NCBI RefSeq assembly: GCF_006716445.1
Contig: NZ_VFPA01000005.1
Span: 496,001 to 560,000, forward strand
DNA: 64,000 nucleotides
DNA from: Pseudonocardia kunmingensis
Lineage (GTDB): Bacteria > Actinomycetota > Actinomycetes > Mycobacteriales > Pseudonocardiaceae
Reading direction: 5' to 3'
Shown: positions 8,742 to 15,761 of the stretch, piece by piece
Layout of the letters: every line of letters starts with the position of its first letter
Position numbering within the stretch: position 1 is the first letter of the stretch
Notes under the pieces: generated by a model
What the model was told of the DNA's origin: nothing
The model's input: the letters and a program-made list of their open reading frames with translations, nothing else
Database searches by the model: none
Translations under genes and position numbers: made by a program

Positions 8742-9416
8742 TCAGACACCGAGCAGCTCGTGCAGGGCCGCCGCGCCGTCGGGCGTCACCTTCACGGCGC
8801 GGTCCCCGCGGCGACGGGCGATCCAGCCGTTGCGTTCCAGCTGCGCACACAGGTGCGCTCCCGCCTGTCCCGCCAGGTGGGAGCGGCGCTCGGTCCAGTC
8901 CAGGCACGGCCGCGCCACCGGGCGCCGGGAGCGCGCGGGCACGAACCCCAGCTCCGCGGCGAACCAGTCGAGCCCGGCCGCGGTGAGGGCGAACCCGCCC
9001 CCGCGGTCGAGCAGCCCGCGAGCGCCGAGCGCGTCGGTGATCGCGACACCGAGCCGCCCGGCCAGGTGGTCGTAGCAGGTCCGGGCCTGCGCGAGCGCCG
9101 CGGCCGCCGTCACCGCGCGCAACCCGACGGGCGCCTCCTGACCGGGGTTCGCGTGCGCGGCCATGTCCTCGACGAGCTGCGCCACCTGCGGTGACGCCAG
9201 CTGCACGTACCGGTGCCTGCCCTGCCGCCGCTCGACCAGCAGCCCGCCGGCCACCAGCCGCCCGAGGTGCTCGCTCGCCGTCGACGGGGCCACCCCGGCC
9301 AGCCCGGCCAGCTCGCTCGCCGTCCAGGCACGGCCGTCGAGCAGCGCGACGCAGAACCGCGCGCGCGTCCGGTCGGCGAGCAGGGCGGCGAGATCGGCGA
9401 GGGCGGCGGCGGTCAC
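8742..9416 (-). CDS. ArsR-family winged-helix regulator
   Basis: The 224-residue product has an N-terminal ArsR winged helix (about residues 5-80): LADRTRARFCVALLDGRAWTASEL, with a recognition helix in GVAPSTASEHLGRLVAGGLL and a wing in RRQGRHRYVQL. No ArsR metal-binding Cys motif (ELCVCDL type) is seen. The C-terminal part is a domain common in actinobacterial ArsR proteins (YDHLAGRLGVAITDALGARGLL and the late HLAGQAGAHLCAQLERNGWI). GTG at 9416 is preferred because GGGAGGA lies upstream at good spacing; a longer frame reaches 9452. It is divergent from a TetR gene, with palindromes at 9430 and 9471 between them that could serve its own control. Confidence 0.85.
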   Translation of the reverse strand: MTAAALADLAALLADRTRARFCVALLDGRAWTASELAGLAGVAPSTASEHLGRLVAGGLLVERRQGRHRYVQLASPQVAQLVEDMAAHANPGQEAPVGLRAVTAAAALAQARTCYDHLAGRLGVAITDALGARGLLDRGGGFALTAAGLDWFAAELGFVPARSRRPVARPCLDWTERRSHLAGQAGAHLCAQLERNGWIARRRGDRAVKVTPDGAAALHELLGV

Positions 9417-9429
9417 GACCCGATCCTCC

Positions 9430-9444
9430 CGCAACCACGTTGCG
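9430..9444. promoter_or_regulatory. Candidate operator in the arsR leader
   Basis: CGCAAC-CAC-GTTGCG, an inverted repeat with perfect 6-bp arms and a 3-nt centre, 13 bp upstream of the ArsR start codon. Its position fits autoregulation by the ArsR protein. Short palindromes arise by chance in such GC-rich DNA, so this is only a candidate. Confidence 0.4.
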
Positions 9445-9470
9445 GCGCCCACCGAACCGTGCGCGGCGTT

Positions 9471-9500
9471 GCTAAATTAATGAGCGCCAGCTAATTTAGC
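9471..9500. promoter_or_regulatory. Candidate TetR operator in the arsR-tetR intergenic region
   Basis: GCTAAATTA and TAATTTAGC form perfect 9-bp arms around 12 nt. The stretch is strikingly AT-rich for this genome and ends 4 bp before the GTG of the TetR gene. This is the usual place for a TetR autoregulatory operator, and it would also control the downstream metallo-hydrolase gene. The -10 region of tetR could lie inside it, which would make tetR transcripts nearly leaderless. Confidence 0.65.
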
Positions 9501-9504
9501 TCCC

Positions 9505-10164
9505 GTGCCCGACGAGCCCCGCCGCCCGCGCCGCGGCCGCCCTCCCCGCCGGGAGGGCCCCGACACCCGCACCCGCCTGCTGGACGCCGCTCTGGAGCTG
9601 TTCGCCACGCAGGGTTTCGCCGCCACGACGGTCCGCCAGATCGCCGAGGCGGTCGGCGTGCGCGACCCCGCGATCTACGCCCACTTCGCGGGCAAGCAGG
9701 CGCTCTACGACGCCCTGCTCGCCGAGATGGGACCCGTGTCGCTGCAGGCACTGGACGTCGACGTCGAGGAGCTGGCCGCGGCGACCCCGCACGACGCCGT
9801 GCCCGGGCTGGTGGACCGCCTGCTCACCGCGTGGGCGCAGCCGCGCGCCCTGCTCTTCACCAGCGTCCTGCTGCGGGAGGGGGCGGGCGAGCAGGGACCG
9901 CGGGGCATGGTCGAGCTGATCGAGGAGGCCCTGACCCGCCTCGCCCCACCGCTCGCGCACTGGCAGGAGTCCGGCCTGGTGCGCGGCGACCTGGCGGTGC
10001 CACAGCTGGTGTGGGAGCTCTTCGCCCCGCTGCACATCGCCCGGTTCCTCCACCTGCGCGCCGGTGCCGGCGCAGCCGACGTGGAGGCCGCGCGCCGCGT
10101 CGCCGCCGCGCACGTCGCGTTCTACCTGACCTGCGTCACCACCCGGGAGAGGAGCCCGTCATGA
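9505..10164 (+). CDS. TetR/AcrR-family transcriptional regulator
   Basis: The 219-residue product starts with a basic Arg-rich arm, then a TetR DNA-binding domain at about residues 22-68: TRTRLLDAALELFATQGF, the helix-turn-helix VRQIAEAVGVRDPAIYAHF and the following KQALYDALL. The C-terminal ligand domain is not assignable to a known effector. GTG start directly after the AT-rich palindrome at 9471. Its stop overlaps the next gene's ATG (ATGA), so it is cotranslated with the metallo-hydrolase and probably represses both. Confidence 0.9.
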   Translation: MPDEPRRPRRGRPPRREGPDTRTRLLDAALELFATQGFAATTVRQIAEAVGVRDPAIYAHFAGKQALYDALLAEMGPVSLQALDVDVEELAAATPHDAVPGLVDRLLTAWAQPRALLFTSVLLREGAGEQGPRGMVELIEEALTRLAPPLAHWQESGLVRGDLAVPQLVWELFAPLHIARFLHLRAGAGAADVEAARRVAAAHVAFYLTCVTTRERSPS

Positions 10165-11111
10165 CCCTGCCCACCTGCCTGCCCCGCGAGAGCGACGAAC
10201 GACCTCCGGGGTTCGTGGCCCCGAACCTGAGCCCGCTCGGGCTGCGGCTGCTCCCCCACGAGCTCGCCCGCGGGGTCTGGGCGCTCATGGCCGACCAGCC
10301 GCCGAAGGACAACAACGGCCTGATCGTCGGCGAGCGCGCCGCACTGGTCGTCGACGCCGGCGTCACCCCGGACGTGGGACGGCAGATCCAGCGGGTCGCC
10401 GCGGAGCTGACCGACGTGCCCGTGCGCTACCTGGTCCACACGACCCACCACGGCGACCACACGTTCGGCGCCACCGCGTTCGGACCCGAGGTCACCGTGG
10501 TGACGTCGCGGCTGAACCGCGCCGCGATGGACGACATCGACCGCGAGCGCCGGATCCGCGCCGAGAGCATGGACGGCCGCCCGGAGGTGCTCGACGAGGT
10601 CACCCGGTGGCGGATGCCCGACGTGGTCTTCGACCGCTTCACCGAGATCGACCTCGGTGGGCGCACCGTGCAGCTGTGGCACTTCGGACCGGGCAACGGG
10701 CCCGGCGACACGATCGTCGTCGTGCCGGACGCCCGCACCGCCTGGACGGGCAACTTCCTCGGCCCGGCCGGCTTCCCCGGCATGCTCCTGATCGGCGACC
10801 CGGTCGGCTACCTGCGCTCCGTGCTCGCCATGCGGGCAACCCTCGACGTCGCGACGCTCGTCCCCGGTCACGGGCCGCTGGGCCCCGCCGAGCCCGGCAC
10901 CAGCGCGTTCCTCGCCTACCTGGAGGTTCTCGCCGACCGGGTGCCGGCAGCCGTGGCCGCCGGGACCCCCGTGGAGGCGCTGTACGACACGGTGCCCGGT
11001 GTCGAGCCGCCGCCCGGCCTGCCGCCCCGGTACCGCGCCGTCGTGCGCTCCCTGCACCACCTGAACATCCTGCTCACCTACCGGTGGGCGCAGGCCGCGC
11101 TCGACCGCTGA
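10161..11111 (+). CDS. Metallo-beta-lactamase-fold hydrolase
   Basis: A 316-residue MBL-fold protein. The metal-binding loop reads HTTHHGDHTFG at about residues 93-103. Compared with the usual THxHxDH, the first His position is Thr, while the later His-x-Asp-His is kept. Later ligands are likely the His in QLWHFGPGNGPGD, the Asp in TAWTGNFLG or nearby, and the His in LVPGHGPLG. Substrates of this subgroup range from lactones and sulfate esters to quinoprotein-relay partners, so none is assigned. It is coupled to the TetR gene by ATGA and is likely its regulated target. Confidence 0.75.
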   Translation: MTLPTCLPRESDERPPGFVAPNLSPLGLRLLPHELARGVWALMADQPPKDNNGLIVGERAALVVDAGVTPDVGRQIQRVAAELTDVPVRYLVHTTHHGDHTFGATAFGPEVTVVTSRLNRAAMDDIDRERRIRAESMDGRPEVLDEVTRWRMPDVVFDRFTEIDLGGRTVQLWHFGPGNGPGDTIVVVPDARTAWTGNFLGPAGFPGMLLIGDPVGYLRSVLAMRATLDVATLVPGHGPLGPAEPGTSAFLAYLEVLADRVPAAVAAGTPVEALYDTVPGVEPPPGLPPRYRAVVRSLHHLNILLTYRWAQAALDR

Positions 11112-11142
11112 TCACCGCGGTGCCACGGCGCCGTGTCATTGC

Positions 11143-11176
11143 GTGACCTTGACTACCGTCAGGATCACGCCATACT
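11143..11176 (+). promoter_or_regulatory. Promoter with overlapping operator upstream of the CoA ligase
   Basis: TTGACT (11149-11154), 16 nt, then CATACT (11171-11176) fits a housekeeping sigma promoter. An imperfect inverted repeat, GTGACCTTGAC-TACC-GTCAGGATCAC (9 of 11 pairs), covers the -35 at 11143-11168, so a repressor bound here would block RNA polymerase. Transcription would start about 10-12 bp before the ATG at 11195, after GGGAGG. Confidence 0.6.
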
Positions 11177-11194
11177 CGGTCCGGGAGGTTCGCC

Positions 11195-12769
11195 ATGGCC
11201 AGTGCCCACACGGACCCGTTCTGCCGCGACCACCTGCCGCCCCGCGAGCAGTGGCCGCAACTGCTGTTCGAGCTACCGGAGCTGCAGTACCCCGCGCAGC
11301 TCAACGCCGCGCGCGAGCTGCTGGCCGGCCCGCCGGGGGACCGGCCGTGCGTCCGGGGCGGCGGTGAGCGGTGGACCTACGGCGAGCTGCGCCACCGGGC
11401 CGCACAGGTGGCCGCGGTGCTCACCGACGACCTCGGCCTCGTCCCTGGCAACCGGGTGCTGCTGCGCGGCCCGAACGAGCCGTGGCAGGTCGCGTGCTGG
11501 CTGGGCGTGCTGCTCGCCGGTGGTGTCGCCGTCTCGACCATGCCGATGCTGCGCACGAGCGAGCTCTCCGCGATCACCGAGCTCTCCCGGCCTGCGCTGG
11601 CCCTGGTCCACCACGGGTTCACCGACGAGGTGCCTGCCGGGTTGCGGACCGTCGCCTACGGGGCGGACGCGGAGCTGACCGACCGGTGCGCCGCCCACGA
11701 CGGCGTGTTCACCGCCGTGGACACCGCGGCCGACGACGTCGCGCTGCTGGCGTTCACCTCCGGCACCACCGGGCGGCCGAAGGCCACCATGCACCTGCAC
11801 CGCGACGTGCTGGCCATCGCCGACACCTTCTCCCGGCACGTGGTGCGCATGCAGCCGTCCGACGTCGTCACGGGAACGCCGCCGATCGCGTTCACGTTCG
11901 GGCTCGGCGGGCTCGTGGTGTTCCCGCTGCGCGCGGGCGCGAGCACGGTGCTGCTGGATCGCGTCACCCCCGACCAGCTGGCCGACGCCGTGGCCGCGCA
12001 CGGCGCCACCGTGCTGTTCACCGCGCCCACCGCGTACCGCGCCATGATCGCGGCCGGGAAGGCGGACCGGCTCGCCGGCCTGCGCCGCGCCGTCTCCGCG
12101 GGCGAGACGCTGCCGGCGAGCGTCTGGCACGCCGTGCACGACGCCACCGGCCTGAAGATCATCGACGGCATCGGGTCCACCGAGATGCTGCACGTGTTCA
12201 TCTCGGCCGCCGACGACGACATCCGCCCCGGCAGCACCGGACGCGCCGTGCCCGGCTACCGCGCCGCGGTCCTCGACGACGACGGGCACCCGGTGCCCGA
12301 CGGCACGCCGGGGCACCTGGCGGTCCGGGGCCCGACGGGGTGCCGCTACCTGGACGGCGACCGGCAGGGCAGCTACGTGCGGCACGGCTGGAACCTCACC
12401 GGTGACACCTACGTCCGCGACGCCGACGGCTACTTCACCTACCTCGCCCGCAGCGACGACATGATCGTCTCCTCCGGCTACAACATCTCCGGCCCGGAGG
12501 TGGAGCAGGCGTTGCTCGGGCACCCGGACGTCCTCGACTGCGCGGTGGTCGCCACGCCCGACGAGGAGCGCGGCGCGCTCGTCACCGCCTACGTGGTGCT
12601 GCGCGAGGGCGCCGTGCCCGACCCCGCGGCCCTGCAGGATCACGTCAAGCAGGTGATCGCGCCCTACAAGTACCCGCGGCGGGTGGAGTTCGTGGCGCAA
12701 CTGCCGCGCACCAGCACCGGGAAGCTGCAGCGCTACGTGCTGCGCGAGCGCGCGGCCGGGGGACGCTGA
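11195..12769 (+). CDS. Benzoate/2-aminobenzoate-CoA ligase-like AMP-forming enzyme
   Basis: An ANL-superfamily acyl-CoA ligase (524 residues). The N-terminus LPPREQWPQLLFELPELQYP is the pattern of aryl-CoA ligases of the benzoate and anthranilate group. Core motifs: the P-loop LLAFTSGTTGRPKATMHLHRD (about 187-207), GTPPIAFTFGLGG, the adenylate motif GSTEMLHVF, the hinge SDDMIVSSGYNISGPEVE and the catalytic C-terminal Lys in TSTGKLQRY. It would convert an aromatic acid to its CoA thioester via an acyl-adenylate. It has its own promoter and operator and no degradation genes beside it, so the true acid is unknown. Confidence 0.85.
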   Translation: MASAHTDPFCRDHLPPREQWPQLLFELPELQYPAQLNAARELLAGPPGDRPCVRGGGERWTYGELRHRAAQVAAVLTDDLGLVPGNRVLLRGPNEPWQVACWLGVLLAGGVAVSTMPMLRTSELSAITELSRPALALVHHGFTDEVPAGLRTVAYGADAELTDRCAAHDGVFTAVDTAADDVALLAFTSGTTGRPKATMHLHRDVLAIADTFSRHVVRMQPSDVVTGTPPIAFTFGLGGLVVFPLRAGASTVLLDRVTPDQLADAVAAHGATVLFTAPTAYRAMIAAGKADRLAGLRRAVSAGETLPASVWHAVHDATGLKIIDGIGSTEMLHVFISAADDDIRPGSTGRAVPGYRAAVLDDDGHPVPDGTPGHLAVRGPTGCRYLDGDRQGSYVRHGWNLTGDTYVRDADGYFTYLARSDDMIVSSGYNISGPEVEQALLGHPDVLDCAVVATPDEERGALVTAYVVLREGAVPDPAALQDHVKQVIAPYKYPRRVEFVAQLPRTSTGKLQRYVLRERAAGGR

Positions 12770-12984
12770 CGGGGTGGCGCCGGCCGGCGGCGAGCCGGGA
12801 CGCCCCCGCCTCGGGGCCCGACGGGACCGATCCTGCCGGCGGGGCGTGCGGCCCTGTGCGCGCTGGGGGCGGCCGCACCTCGGCGGCCCGCACCGGGCGC
12901 CGCACGCCGCCGCCGAGCAGGGTTACGCGGGGCCCGGCGCGTGCGGGCCGGACCCGGTGGCCGGGGGGAGCAGGCGGCGGGACA

Positions 12985-13329
12985 CTAGGACGCGGCGCGG
13001 CTGCGCTCGGCGTCGTAGGTGCGGCGGGCCATGTCGGCGATCCCGTGGATCACGCACGGCCACGGTGTGGTGGGCAGCCCGGTGCCGCCCTTGGTGCAGG
13101 TGCGGCAGCGGCCCGCGCGGTCGGGCACGTGCTGGGCCAGCAGGCGCTGCCAGACCTCGACCATCGGCGCGAGCTCGGCGGCCACGCGCTGCTGCTCGAG
13201 CACCGGGCCGTCGGGCTCGGCGCGCACCGCGGCGGCCGGCCCGTCGACGGGGCGTGGCGCTGCGGTGCGGTCGAGCGCGAGGCCGCTGACGCGTGCCGAA
13301 CCTCGGCTCGCCCCCCAGGAGTAACTCAT
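12985..13329 (-). CDS. Small conserved Cys-containing protein of unknown function
   Basis: A 114-residue frame with start ATG at 13329, preceded by GGGGGA. No function is recognised. The N-terminal half is Ala/Pro-rich. A helix follows (VLEQQRVAAELAPMVEVWQRLLAQH), and the C-terminus has GRCRTCTKGGTGLPTTPWPCVIH, with three Cys and one His that could bind zinc. I recall proteins with this ending beside DUF397/XRE-DUF5753 pairs in Pseudonocardiaceae, and the same context holds here: it is divergent from a DUF397 gene followed by the XRE gene. A role in that regulatory module is an inference from position only. Confidence 0.6.
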   Translation of the reverse strand: MSYSWGASRGSARVSGLALDRTAAPRPVDGPAAAVRAEPDGPVLEQQRVAAELAPMVEVWQRLLAQHVPDRAGRCRTCTKGGTGLPTTPWPCVIHGIADMARRTYDAERSRAAS

Positions 13330-13400
13330 GCCGTCCCCCGTTCGCTGCGGTGCCACCCGGACGGGTGGCGCTCGTCGCACCCTGATCGTGTCCTTCCTAC

Positions 13401-13414
13401 CTTGCATCCGCAAG
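13401..13414. promoter_or_regulatory. Hairpin and TGCA-rich motifs between divergent genes
   Basis: CTTGC-ATCC-GCAAG is a perfect 5-bp palindrome. It is followed by several spaced TGCA words (GTGCATGAGCATCTGCACGTGCAA, broken at 13418-13441) that form further overlapping inverted repeats. The site lies between the divergent 12985 and 13438 genes and may bind the XRE regulator encoded at 13802. Confidence 0.4.
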
Positions 13415-13437
13415 TGCCAGTGCATGAGCATCTGCAC

Positions 13438-13695
13438 GTGCAACTCGCTTCAAGGAACATCTGCAGGGACGCCCCACGGGACGCCCAGGACACACAGTGG
13501 GCCCTCACCTGGCGCAAGAGCACGGCGAGCAACCCCAGCGGCAACTGCGTTGAGCTGGCAGAACTCGCCGGTGGGCAGATCGCGCTGCGGAACTCGCGGT
13601 TCCCTGCGGGGCCGGTGCTGGTCGGGACCCGCGACGCCGTGGCCGCGTTCCTGCGCGCGGCCCGTAGCGGAGAGTTCGACGATCTGGGAGGCTGA
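13438..13695 (+). CDS. DUF397 domain protein
   Basis: An 85-residue product whose second half is the DUF397 pattern: LTWRKSTASNPSGNCVELA, then GGQIALRNSRFP and the late VAAFLRAARSGEFDDL. These small proteins act as partners of XRE-DUF5753 regulators in Streptomyces and other actinomycetes; the WhiJ-type systems are the known example. The start is unsure: GTG at 13438 is the nearest in-frame standard codon upstream of the domain, with another GTG earlier at 13414. The XRE-DUF5753 gene follows at 13802, which supports the pairing. Confidence 0.75.
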   Translation: MQLASRNICRDAPRDAQDTQWALTWRKSTASNPSGNCVELAELAGGQIALRNSRFPAGPVLVGTRDAVAAFLRAARSGEFDDLGG

Positions 13696-13719
13696 CGACC
13701 ATCTGCGCACGCTTGCCGT

Positions 13720-13754
13720 CCGTGCGAATGCACGGCAGAGTGACTGTTCTCACT
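13720..13754. promoter_or_regulatory. Two inverted repeats upstream of the XRE gene
   Basis: CCGTGC-GAAT-GCACGG (13720-13735) has perfect 6-bp arms, and AGTGA-CTGTTC-TCACT (13739-13754) perfect 5-bp arms. A TACGCT sequence that could be a -10 box begins inside the second (13754). They are placed for autoregulation of the XRE-DUF5753 gene. Confidence 0.45.
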
Positions 13755-13801
13755 ACGCTGTGCTGTGAAGGACAGGCATCAGAACACGCCCGGGGGAGCC
13801 C

Positions 13802-14731
13802 ATGATCGCCGTGCCCGACGACGCGGAAGCCGAACCGTTCGGCCGGTCCGTCCTCGACCCGGTCACCACCCCGGCGGTCAAGGGCCCCGTCACCGGGCCC
13901 ACGGTGCTCCGCATCGGCCTCGGCGGTGCGCTGCGGCGCCGCCGCGAGGCCGCGGGCGTCACACGGGAGCGCGCGGGCGAGGCGATCCGCGCGTCGCCCG
14001 CGAAGATCAGCCGGCTCGAGCTCGGGCGCGTCGGGTTCAAGGAACGCGACGTCGCCGACCTGCTCACCGCCTACGGCGTGCACGACCCGGCGGAGCGGGC
14101 CGAGTTCCTCGACCTCGCGCGCCAGGCCAACACGCCCGGCTGGTGGCACCGCTACTCGGACCTGCTGCCCGGCTGGTTCGAGACCTACCTCGGCCTCGAG
14201 CAGGCCTCGTCGGTGATCCGGAACTACGAGATCCAGTTCGTGCCCGGGCTCCTCCAGACGCGCGACTACGCCCGCGCCGTCACGATGCTGGGCCACAGCG
14301 ACCCGGTGGAGGTGGAACGGCGCGTCGAGCTGCGGATGCAGCGCCAGGAGCTGCTCACCGGCCCCAACCCGCCCACGCTGTGGGCCGTGGTCGACGAGGC
14401 GGCCCTGCGCCGCTCGCTGCTCGGGCCCGCGCAGTACCGCGACCAGATCACCCACCTCATCGAGATGAGCGAGCTGCCGCAGATCTCGCTGCAGGTGGCG
14501 CCGTTCTCCTACGGCGGCCACGCGGCGGCGGGCGGCCCGTTCGCGATCCTGCGCTTCGCCGAGCCGGACCTGCCCGACATCGTCTACCTCGAGCAGCTCA
14601 CGAGCGCCCTGTACCTGGACAAGCGCGCCGACGTCGAGCACTACGCCGCCGTCATGGACCGGCTGTGCGCGCAGGTGGAGCCGCCGGACCGCACCATCGA
14701 GATCCTCACCGCGATCCGCGACGAGATCTAG
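13802..14731 (+). CDS. XRE-family regulator with DUF5753 domain
   Basis: The 309-residue product has a helix-turn-helix at about residues 40-95 (LGGALRRRREAAGVTRERAGEAIRASPAKISRLELGR) and a long C-terminal DUF5753 domain (about 110-300). That domain is recognised by YLGLEQASSVIRNYEIQFVPGLLQTRDYARA, VEVERRVELRMQRQELL, and the late DIVYLEQLTSALYLDK. Such proteins are numerous in actinomycetes and work with DUF397 partners in developmental and antibiotic control. Clear ribosome site GGGGGAG before the ATG. Its stop codon TAG is followed 9 nt later by the pseudouridine synthase frame. Confidence 0.92.
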   Translation: MIAVPDDAEAEPFGRSVLDPVTTPAVKGPVTGPTVLRIGLGGALRRRREAAGVTRERAGEAIRASPAKISRLELGRVGFKERDVADLLTAYGVHDPAERAEFLDLARQANTPGWWHRYSDLLPGWFETYLGLEQASSVIRNYEIQFVPGLLQTRDYARAVTMLGHSDPVEVERRVELRMQRQELLTGPNPPTLWAVVDEAALRRSLLGPAQYRDQITHLIEMSELPQISLQVAPFSYGGHAAAGGPFAILRFAEPDLPDIVYLEQLTSALYLDKRADVEHYAAVMDRLCAQVEPPDRTIEILTAIRDEI

Positions 14732-14740
14732 GAACGCCCG

Positions 14741-15694
14741 CTGAGGCGCAAGCTGAAGTCCCCGCTGCCCCAGCGGCACGGCCTCGACCCCGTCCGGCTG
14801 CGCACACCCGTGGCGCCGCCGGAGGGTGCTCCGTGGGCCACCATGCGCGACCACCTGGTCGAACGGCTGCCCCGGGTCGAGCCGGCCCGCATCGACGCGA
14901 TGCTGCGCGAGGAGCGGATCGTGGGCCTCGACGGGCCGATCGGTCCGGACGCGCCGTACGTGGCGGAGTCGTTCCTGTGGTTCCACCGGGACCTGCCCGA
15001 CGAGGTCCCCGTCCCGTTCGAGATCGGCGTCGTGCACCGCGACGAGGAGCTGCTCGTCGTCGACAAGCCGCACTTCATGGCGACGATCCCGCGCGGGCGG
15101 CACATCGTCGAGACCGCGCTCGTGCGCCTGCGCCGCGAGCTGGACCTGCCGGCGCTCTCCCCCGCGCACCGGCTCGACCGGGTGACCGCGGGCCTGCTGA
15201 TGTTCGTCGTGCGCCCGGAGCGGCGCGGCGCGTACCAGACGATGTTCCGCGACCGGCGCGTCCGCAAGACCTACGAGGCGATCGCCCGCCACGACCCCGA
15301 CCTGTCCCTCCCGCGCACGGTGCGCAGCCGGATCGTCAAGGAGCGCGGGGTGATCCGCGCCTACGAGGAGCCGGGCCCGCCCAACGCCGTCACGCACGTC
15401 GAGCTGCTCGCGCACCGCGCCGGCCTCGCGCGCTACCGGCTGACGCCCGAGACGGGCCGCACCCACCAGCTGCGCCTGCACATGAGCAGCCTCGGCGTTC
15501 CCCTGCTGGGTGACGACTTCTACCCCGTCCTCACCGACCGCGCGCTCGACGACTTCCGCCGCCCGCTGCAGCTGCTCGCCGCGGAGCTGGAGTTCCGGGA
15601 CCCCGTCACCGGGCAGGAGCGCCGGTTCCGCACCGGACAGCAGCTGCAGGCCTGGGACTCCTACACCGACTGGGCCGCCGACCGGAGGTCGTGA
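14741..15694 (+). CDS. RluA-family pseudouridine synthase with probable CTG start
   Basis: Isomerises uridine to pseudouridine in rRNA or tRNA. The core holds HRLDRVTAGLLMFV, with the catalytic Asp, and the family ending RTHQLRLHMSSLGVPLLGDDFYP. No S4 domain is seen. Family members begin with a basic MRRR..SPLPQR type sequence; here RRKLKSPLPQRHGLDPVRLR is encoded directly upstream of the first GTG (14810). The only usable codon before it is CTG at 14741, since the in-frame stop of the XRE gene is at 14729. AGGA lies at proper spacing. I therefore give CTG as the start. If GTG 14810 were used, the conserved N-terminus would be lost. The palindrome at 15691 overlaps its stop. Confidence 0.85.
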   Translation: MRRKLKSPLPQRHGLDPVRLRTPVAPPEGAPWATMRDHLVERLPRVEPARIDAMLREERIVGLDGPIGPDAPYVAESFLWFHRDLPDEVPVPFEIGVVHRDEELLVVDKPHFMATIPRGRHIVETALVRLRRELDLPALSPAHRLDRVTAGLLMFVVRPERRGAYQTMFRDRRVRKTYEAIARHDPDLSLPRTVRSRIVKERGVIRAYEEPGPPNAVTHVELLAHRAGLARYRLTPETGRTHQLRLHMSSLGVPLLGDDFYPVLTDRALDDFRRPLQLLAAELEFRDPVTGQERRFRTGQQLQAWDSYTDWAADRRS

Positions 15695-15730
15695 GTGGAT
15701 ACGAGTGCCAGGACACTCGTATCCACTCAC
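15691..15730. repeat. Palindromic intergenic element, family 2, copy 1
   Basis: GTGAGTGGATACGAGTG and its exact complement (17-bp arms) flank the loop CCAGGA. It starts inside the stop codon region of the pseudouridine synthase gene. A second copy is at 48110 with one compensated base pair. Likely a terminator or mobile hairpin element. Confidence 0.9.
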
Positions 15731-15761
15731 GGCCTGCTCGCCGCCCTGCCATCCTGTGCCC

